This document shows, one piece after another, positions 24,241 through 33,200 of a DNA stretch of 64,000 nucleotides. The stretch's first letter is position 1; every line of letters begins with the position of its first letter. The position numbers and the translations under genes are program-made. Under the pieces are notes generated by a model that was not told the DNA's origin, did not search any database, and saw only the letters and a list, made by a program, of their open reading frames with translations. Source of the DNA: Dactylosporangium roseum (GTDB lineage: Bacteria; Actinomycetota; Actinomycetes; Mycobacteriales; Micromonosporaceae); NCBI RefSeq assembly GCF_025264685.1, contig NZ_CP073721.1, positions 7,457,501-7,521,500 on the forward strand. The letters are read 5' to 3'.

Positions 24241-27200
24241 TTAATCAAACGGATTGAAGTCGTCGAGCTTCGCTCCGCCATTGAAGAAGGAGACGCTTCC
24301 GGCTGAACGGCTCCCCCCGGCCACCGCCCGTGCTACCTGCCTCAGTTCCCAACATGTAGCACAGCTTAGCGGTAGCCCGCGGCCATCGAGCCGCCCGCCT
24401 TCTTTGACCGCATTCTGAAATATCTCGGCTGGGTTACTCCCATAGCGCCCGAGCCCGTCTAGCGAAATCGCAATGTCATAGCCATCCGAGTCGTGTACCG
24501 CGTCGGACACACGATTCATCCATGCGGGACGGAACTCACCGGGAGCAACTCGCGCAAGCTTCGGGTCGTTATAGGTTTCATAGGTCCTTCCGGGGTTCGC
24601 ACCACGAAGGTCGTTAGCCAGCTTATTACTGTGCTCCTGGACCCCAAACACTGCCGTCTTCTTGCAGCCGTCATTGTTGTGAACGAGGATCGGCTCGTCG
24701 CCGACGATCACATAGTACGTGTGGATGTCGGCAACGGTGAGGTCGCGCATCTCGGCGGCGCCGACGCGGTTGGCGACGGTGGTGACGGTCGCAACTGCTC
24801 CATCGGCCGTACGAACCTGGTCGCCGGGCCTGAGGTCCTGGGCGTCGGTCCAGGTGTCGGTGTCTTCGTTCCAGAACGGGTGGTGCCAGGTCGTCTTCAG
24901 CACCGCGGTCTCATCGACCTCGCCGCGCTCGACGGTGATCGTGAGGTCCGTGAGATCCGTGTCCTGGTTGCGGTGCAGCGCCTCGACCTGTTTGGCCTCC
25001 AGCGTGCCGGTTTCCGGGTCCTGGGCCATCACCCAATCGCCGGCCTCCACCTCCCCGATGGCCTTCGTCGACCCGTCAGCCATGAGCACGCGGGTCGCCG
25101 GGTCGAAGCTGTGCGTGTCGCACGACTCGGCACGGTGGCGGCCCTTGTACTCGCCCGAAGAGCCGCCGGAACCACTGCTGCGAGAGGTCGAGCCGCTCGA
25201 ACTCGACGTCGTCCGGTGCTTGCCATCGGAGCTGGACGTGCTCGGCCGGCCGCCACCGCCGCCGTGCGAGGCACGCGTCGGACTGGGCAGGCTGGCTTTG
25301 CTGCCGCCTCCGCCGCCGAAGAGTTTCGGCGCGGCGCTGCCGGCGCCGCCCTTGGTGAAATACTTACTCGCGCCGCCGGTGAACTTGCTGGTCCCGGCAC
25401 TCAGCGCACCGTCCAGGCCGCCCTGGATCATCGTGTCGGCCAGGCCGCTCCAGGAGAACTCCGCGTCGCCGCGGCCGACATCGATCATGTACCCGGCGCC
25501 CGAGGACATCGCGCCCGCGACCGCGCCGGCCAGGATCAGACAGCCCACACCCGTGGCGCACAGGGCGCCGACCGCGATCGTGGCCACGATGCCCACCGCC
25601 GCGGTGGCGATGAACTTCCACGGATCCTCCTTGATCGCATTGACGGTGTTCTTGACCGTGTCCTTGACCGACTTCGCCGCGGCCTTCGCGGTCTCCTTGA
25701 CACACTTCGTCACACCACCGGACAGACACTTCTTGGCGTCGTGGTACTTGTCCTTGACCGTCTGGACCTTCTGCTTGACCCACTTCGTCGTGGACTTGAC
25801 GACCGTCTTGGCGGCTTGCTTCGCCTTGTCCGCCACGTAGTTGTACGCAGATTTGGCGTCCTGCCAGGCCTGGCCCGAGGCGACGTAGTTGTACGTGCTG
25901 GTCACCACGTTGACGACCGGCGCGGCAACCGACTTGACGGCATTCCACGCGGACCTCCAGCCCAAGTGACCGGTGGGGTCGATGGTGGTCAGCGGGTTGC
26001 CGTCGCCGTACTGGTACCGGTTGGCGTTGATCGACGACGGGACCGGGCTGTTGTCGGCGGTGTCGCGGCTGTCGAACTGGCCGGTGTCGGTGTTATACCA
26101 GCGGGCCAGCATGTTGACCCGGCCGGTGGCCTGCTCGGTGAACTCGGACTGGTAGCCGAGGCTGCCGACCATCCCTGTCGTCGCGAGGACCGTGCCGAGC
26201 GGGTCGTAACTGGCCGACCCGGTCAGACTGGAACCGGTCGCGGTGAACTGGCCGACGATGTCGGTGTGCAGGTCGGTCCACACGTACCGCGAATTCGCCC
26301 CCGTGCCCGACCCGGCAGCGAGGACTTCCCCGGCCGGGTCACGGGTGTATTTCGTCGAACCGTCGTCGGCCAGGTCGTTGCCGAGCCCGCTGTACTTGAA
26401 CCCGGCCTTGACCGCCCGGCCGAGCGCGTCGTAGTCGTAGGTGGTCGTGCCGCCGGCCGCCTGCTGGGTGACGATCTGCCCGTAGGCGTCGGCGGTGGTG
26501 TTGTACACCCCGCCCGGACCGGAGGTCAGCCGCAGCGTGCCCCGCGCCGTGTACGCGTACGACGTCCCACCGCTCTGCGACAGCAACTGGTTGCGCTGGT
26601 CGTAGCTGAAGGTCTTGGCGCCGTTCTGCGTCCGGTTGCCCGACGCGTCGTAGGCATAGCTGGTGGTCGTCGAACCGGACGTCCACGAGGTGAGCCGGTT
26701 GGCGAGGTCGTACGTGTAGCTGTTGCTCGACGCGCCCGCGAACCCCGTCGTCACCTTCGAGGTGAGGTTGCTGTTCTCGTCGTAGCCGTAGGCGACCGAC
26801 CCCTGGATGACGGTGCCGTCGAACGACGACACGGTGTCGGTCTTGAGCCGGTGCAGGAAGTCGTAGGTGAAGGCACGCTTCTTGTTGTTGGCACCGTACG
26901 TGATCGTCGACGGCTGGTTCATCGCGTTGTAGGCGACGTTCAGGTCGATGTTCGTCGTCGGATTGGAGACCGTCTTGAGTCGGCCCGCGGTGTCGTAGCC
27001 GAAGTTCGTGGTGCCCGCCGCGTCGGTGCGCGACTTCATCAGGCCGTCGTTGGTGTACGTGTACGAGGTGTTGTCCGCCGGGCCGGTGATGCTCAACGGC
27101 AGACCCCGGTCGTCGTACGTGATCGCGTTGGTACCACCCGGCACGGACAGCGACGTGATACGGCCCGCGTCGTCATAGCCGAACGTCCGCGCCGCCGTCG

Positions 27201-30200
27201 CCGCCTCGGCGCCGGAACCGGTCTGCCCGGTGAGCTGGTTCAGGTCGTCGTAGGTGTAGGCGAGCTGCACACCACCGGGCAAGGTCTTCGACGTCAGCCT
27301 GCCGGCGGCGTCGTACACGGCGGTGAACGTGCGGTCCGCCTCGTTCGGGTAGGCGGTGGTGGCGGGCTCGATCCGCGACTCGGGCAGACCCCACGTGTTG
27401 TAGGTGGTCCAGAACTGGTTGTTGCGACCGTCGGTGAACCTGGTGGGGCTGCCTGACGCGTCGTAGCCGAACGAGGTGGTGATCGACATCGTGCCGGTGA
27501 CCGGCTGTACCTCGCTGGTGACGTTGCCGACGGCGTCGTAGACCAGGGTGGTGGTGGTGCCGCGGCTGTCCTTGAACGAGGTGAGGTTGCCGTTGTTGTC
27601 GTACCCCCGTATCTGCATCGTCAGCACGTTGTAGTTGTTGTCGAGCTGCCGGACACGGGTGACTCGGCCGGCACCGTCGTACAGCATGTCGGTTGCGGTG
27701 TTGTCCGCGTTGGTGACGATGATCGGCTGGCCGAGCCCGTTGTAGGTGGTCTTGGTGAGGTTGCCGGCGCCGTCCTTGGACGTCACCGGTTCACCGACGT
27801 TGTTGTACGTCGTCTCGGTCGTCACGCCGTCCGGTGAGGTGATCTTCCGCAGCCACGGTCCCGCCTCCGCCTGGCTGCCGTAGACGCCGGTGCCGTAGTC
27901 GTAGGTGGTGGTGTTGGCCACCGATGTGGGCTGGCGCACGATCTGCGTGCTCGTCAGCTTCCGGCCGAGATAGTCGTACGTGGCGGTTGTTTTCGCGCCG
28001 GTCGGGTCGACCGCCTCCAGCAGGTCGCCGACTGTGTCGTAGACCGCTGTCGACGACTTGCCGGTCGGGCCGGTCACCTTGGTCGTGTTGCCGAACGAGT
28101 CGTACTCGTACGACGTGGTCTTGCCCCGCGGGTCGGTCGTGGAGGTGACCTGTCCCAGTCTGTCGTACACCGTCGTGCTGTTCGCGCCGACGATGGTCGT
28201 GCCACCGGGGGGTGTGTAGTCGGGCAGGATGACGTTGACCGGTCGGCCTGCGGCGTCGACCCGTACCTGTGTGACCCGGCCGAGTGGGTCCTGCTGCTCG
28301 ACGACGTCGCCGAAGGTGTTGTAGCCGCGCAGTGACGTTGGCCGCACCGCCAAGGCAGTACTGCCGAACGTTTCGGTCGTCACGCTGGGCGCCATGGTTT
28401 TGACCAGCCGGTCGACCTCGTCGTAAACGAAGTTGGTGGTGTTGCCGTTGGGGTCCACTGTCGCGGTCGTCAGGCCGCGGTTGTCCACGGTGTGGTTGGT
28501 GGTTAGCTGGCCGGTGCTGGCGGTGGCGTCGGTCGTTCGGCCGTTGCCGCCGGCCCACAGGGTCGCCACGTCGGCTGCGGAGAGGGCGCGCTGGTAGATC
28601 TGCACGTTGTCGATCGAGCCGTTGAACTGGTTGACGCCGCCGTTGTTGTATCGCACCCCACCGATGCCGAATGATCCGGTCGATGCGAACGGCGTGGGGT
28701 TGGTGCCGTCCGTGCCGCGGACGTTGTTGACGTACAGGGCCATGCCCTTGGTGTTGGCGTCGAACACCCCGACCAGATGCACCCACGTGTTCGCCGCCAG
28801 GGCGTTGCTCGACGTGGCCGCAGGGTACGCGGAAGGGCTGGCCGAGTCCGACGACGGTGAGATGAACGCCCATTTGTTCAGCGCGCCGCTGTACTGCAGG
28901 TAGAACGCCGCGGAGTTCTCCGCGCCCTGCCCGAGCGCTGTCTGGAACCCGGTCAGGCTGCTGGCCTTGACCCAGGCCGACACCGAGTAGGACTGGGTGG
29001 TGTTGAGGATGTTGAAGGCGTCCAGCATGCCGGTGGTGAAGGTGCCGTTGCCGCCGCCGAGGGTGACGCCGTCGTAGCCGGTCGCGTGGTGTTGCGAGGT
29101 CGACGAGTCACTGGCCCAGATGGTTTGCCCCGGCTGGCTGGTCTCGTCGAGCTTCCACCAGCCGACCGGACGTGACGCGGCCTGGGTGCTGGTGCTCTCG
29201 GAGAGGACCCGGCCCATCGGGTCATAGGTGTATTCGCGGGTCTGCAGGACCGTGGTGTTGCCCCCACCGGCGGCGGCGACACTGTCGCGGATGCCCATGA
29301 CTCGGTCGTCGGCGTCATACACGTAGTTCGTCGACCTGTTGACCTCACCGACATTCGTCGACGACGACTGCATCCGGCCGACCGCGTCGAACGTGAAGTC
29401 CGTGTGCGTGGCGCCGTTGTTCTCGGTGCGCGACAGCAGGTTGCCGGCCTTGTCGTAGGCGTTCTCCTCGAGAACGTAGGTCTTCACACCGTCGGTGCGG
29501 GTGACCTTCTTGACCTTACCGTTGTTGTAGTACGTGTATTTCGTCGTCCAGTTCATCGCGTCGGTCTGCGACGCGAGCATGCCGTCCTTGTAGTAGGCGT
29601 TGGACACCACCTGGTGGCCGACGCCGTCCTTACCGGTGACGCTGGTGGTCAGCAGGCGGCCTTCGGCGTCGAACGCGTGGGCAACGGTGCGGAGTACGTC
29701 GGCGGCCGGGCAGGGCGTGGACGGCGCCGGACTGCTGTCACACTCGACGATCTTGTCTTGTTGGCCGTAGGCGTCGTAGGAGAAGAGGGAGACCGCGCCG
29801 GTCGGGTCGACGGTCTTCACCAACTGGCCATAGACGTTGTAGTCGTTGGTGATCGCGCGTGGCGCGTCGCCGCCGGTGGTGTCGGTGACGGTTCGTGAAA
29901 TGACGTTGCCGTCCGCGTCGTAGACGTCGACGGTCTTTGCGGTGTGCACCGCACCGGTCACCGCGTCGGTGGTCGCGGGTTCGGTCGTCTCGACCAGTTG
30001 GCCGTCGCTGTCGTAGGTGTAGGCGGTGACCTTCCCGGTCGGGTAGGCGGTCGAGATGACCTTCTTCTCGGTGACGCGGCCCAGCCCGTCGTACTTGAAC
30101 TCGGTCACCAGCCCGGCCGGATCAGTGATCCGCACGGCGTCACCGGCCGAGTTGTATTCGGTTTTCTGCTGCTTGCCGCCGGCCGAGATGACGGTCACCG

Positions 30201-33200
30201 GCAGTCCTGGTGGAGTGACCCCACCACCGACAGCGGCAGTGCTGCTCGTCGTGTAGGTCGTTGCCGTGGTGCGCCCGTTGCCGAATCCGGGCACGGGCGG
30301 TGACGTCACCTTCAAGCGGTTGCCGGACGAGTCGTATTCGAGTTTCGTGCTGTGGTCCTGCCACAGGTCGAGTGACGAACTCGGCGGCGTGATCTCGATG
30401 AGCTGGTCGTTGCGCGGGTCCGGAGTGAGCACCGCTGGTGCGGGATCCGGCCAGTACTTGTAGTACGTGGTCTCGCAGTTGTCGCCGGCCTCGCCGCCGT
30501 AGTGCCCGCAGGTGGTGGTGCGGATGGTGTTGCCGCGTGCGTCCTTGCCGGTCTCGGTCTTCTGACCCAGCGGGTCGTACACCACCGACACGAAGCCGCC
30601 GACGTCGTAGCCGTACGTCGTGGTGTTGCCGAGCACGTCGACGTCAGCGACGAGCCGGTTGCCGTTGAGGGTGTCGAACATCTTCTTGGCGACGTTGTTG
30701 CCCGGGTCGGTGATGGCCACCGTGGTGACCGGGGTCAGCACCGGACCGGTCTCTGCCGGCGACAGCGAGCTGCGCGACGCCTTGTAGTGCGCGTCGACCT
30801 GTGCCTGCGACAGCGCGGTGTTGTAGTAGGCGAATTCGGCGATGTTGCCCTTGAAGTAGCTGACGTCTTGCGTGGAGCCGGGCCACAGCTTCGTCGTGCC
30901 CGCACCGACGTACGAATAGTCGGTGAACAGCGTCTGCTGATCGCCGGTGTTCGTGCCGATGGGCACGTTGTCCAGGTACAGCGTCTGCGTGCTCGTGGCC
31001 GTCGGGTTGTTCGTGCCGACCAGCACCACGTGGTGCCACTTGCCGTCGTTCACGGGGCTGATGGAGGTGATCGGTGCGGTGCCGCCGCCAGTCCAGTAGC
31101 TGCCGCGCAGCTTCCCGTCACCGCCCACGTACAGGGCAGGCACCCAGGACTGGACATTTGACGCGCCGAGCGGTTGATCCTGGTAGCCGTAGAGCACACC
31201 ACTGGCCGCATGACCGGCCGGGGTCTTGAACCACATCTCGATGGACTGAGGACCGACGTCGGGCGCGAACTCGAACCCCTCCTTCATCTTCACGTACGAG
31301 GAGGTGCCGTTGAAGATGCCACCGTAGGAGTCGCTGAACGGGCTGGTGGTGTTCGGTTGCGTGGTGTCGAACGCGACGTTGTTGTAGAGGGCCGTCGTGC
31401 CGATCACCTGGTTCGACGGTGAGATCGGCGCACTGATGTCGTTGAACCGGTAGTAGTCGCGTGGCTGAGAGCCGAGTACCGATGAGACGTACACCTGGCT
31501 GGAGCCGTAGTTGGCCGGCGCTCCGATCTTCCAGACCCTGCCGTTCTCGTCGGTGACCTGGTTGACCCGGCTGGAGACGGTGTCGTAGCCGATGGTGGCG
31601 CGGACACGGCCGGCGTTGCTGGTCACCTTGGTCATCGCCGGCGTCGGGTTCTTGCCGGAGAAGTACAGCGACGAGACGAGCTCCTGGGTGAGCGGTTTGT
31701 TGTAGTAGGCGACGTCGGCGATGGAGCCGTTGAAGAACGTGGCGGTCGGGGGGCTGATGGTGCTGCCGGGCCAGGCGTTGCTGAGGAACCCGGCACCGAT
31801 GTAGAGCTTGTCCTCACCGGTGTTGTGGAGCTGGATGGCACCAGCCATCGAGCCGACCAGGGTAGCGTCGAGGTAGAGCCGCTGGTCGCCGCCATTGCCG
31901 GCCAGGGCGACATGGTGCCACTGGCCGTCGTTGACCGCGGTGCCGGTCACGATGGTGTTCGTGGCGCCGTTCCACAGCGAACCGCGCAGCTTGCCGGTGT
32001 TGTCGATGTACAGCGCCGGGTTGTAGTAGGCAGGCGTGGTCGCGCCCTGGGTGACCAGGTCCTTCTGGTAGGAGAACAGCACCCCGGTCGTCGCGGTGGT
32101 TTTGAACCACATGCTGATCGACTGGTAGGAGCTTTCCGCGGCGAGTTTGACGGGCAGTTTCACCGACGAGTTGGTGCCGTTGAACGAAGCGGACGTGGAG
32201 CTGGACCAGGCCAGCGAGGGGCTGCCGCCGAGGGTGACGTTGCTGTAGATACCGTTGTCGATGCCGTCGTTGGACAGCACACCGCTGTACGCTTGGGTCT
32301 GGCCGGACGGCTCGTTGAGCCGCCAGAACGAGTACGGGCCGGTGTTGAGCACCATGCTGTTGTGCCGGTTGACCACCTGGTACTGGTAGCCGGCGCAGTC
32401 GGTCGTGGTGCCGGGCGGGCAGACCTTCGTCAGCGTGTCGCCGTCGTAGGTGTAGTTCCAGGTCATGGTGCTGGTCGGCACCGCCGGGTCGGTCGGGTCG
32501 GTGGTCACCGACGCGATGTGCGCCACGTTCGCCCCGGCTGGTGTCGACCATTGCAGGTTGAGCGTGCGGTTCGAGGCGACCGACTTGAGCTGGTCGACGC
32601 GGCCGTTGGCGTCGTAGCGCACGGTGAGCGCCCGCCCGGACGCGTCAGTGATCTTCGTCAGGCCGAAGATGCCGGTGTCGACGTTCTGGGTGAACTCGTA
32701 GGCGGTGGAGTCCTTGTCGGTCAGCGAGTAGCCGCCGGTGATCGGTTTGAAGACCGAGAACCGGCCGGGTGGCGGGGTCCACGTGCCGTCGTTGTTGCGG
32801 CCGAACGTGATGTCCTGGCCGTTGGGGTAGCGGATGACCGCGGTCTGCAGCGCGTTGTCGGCGGTCCTACCCTCGCGGACCTGCATGTCGGGCAGCGAGG
32901 ACCAGCCCCGGCCGAAGGCCGAGTTACGGGTATCGAGGCTGTTGTACTCCCGGGCGATCGACAGGGCCGGGCCGACGGTGGCCACCTGGGCATCGACGTC
33001 ACTGGTGGTGTAGTTGCCGACACTGCCCTCGAACCCCTTTCCCCCGTTCTGCGCCAACGACGAACTCACCAACTGCTGCGGTACGGCGGTGGAGAACACG
33101 TACGGCACCGGGTTGGTCGGGCCGACCGACGAGCGGTCGTCGACCTGCACCATGTACATGTAGGTCTTGCCCCACTGCAGCGTGCCGGCCGGCGGCTTCC

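Noticed and set aside
24241..24690. Toxin tip as a nucleic-acid deaminase
   Set aside because: S-C-A-T-C recalls the P-C-x-x-C half of the deaminase zinc site, but the H/C-A-E half cannot be found; left unassigned.
24241..33000. Regular repeats as a possible CRISPR array
   Set aside because: The periodicity is protein-level YD repeats with variable DNA and no constant repeats or spacers.
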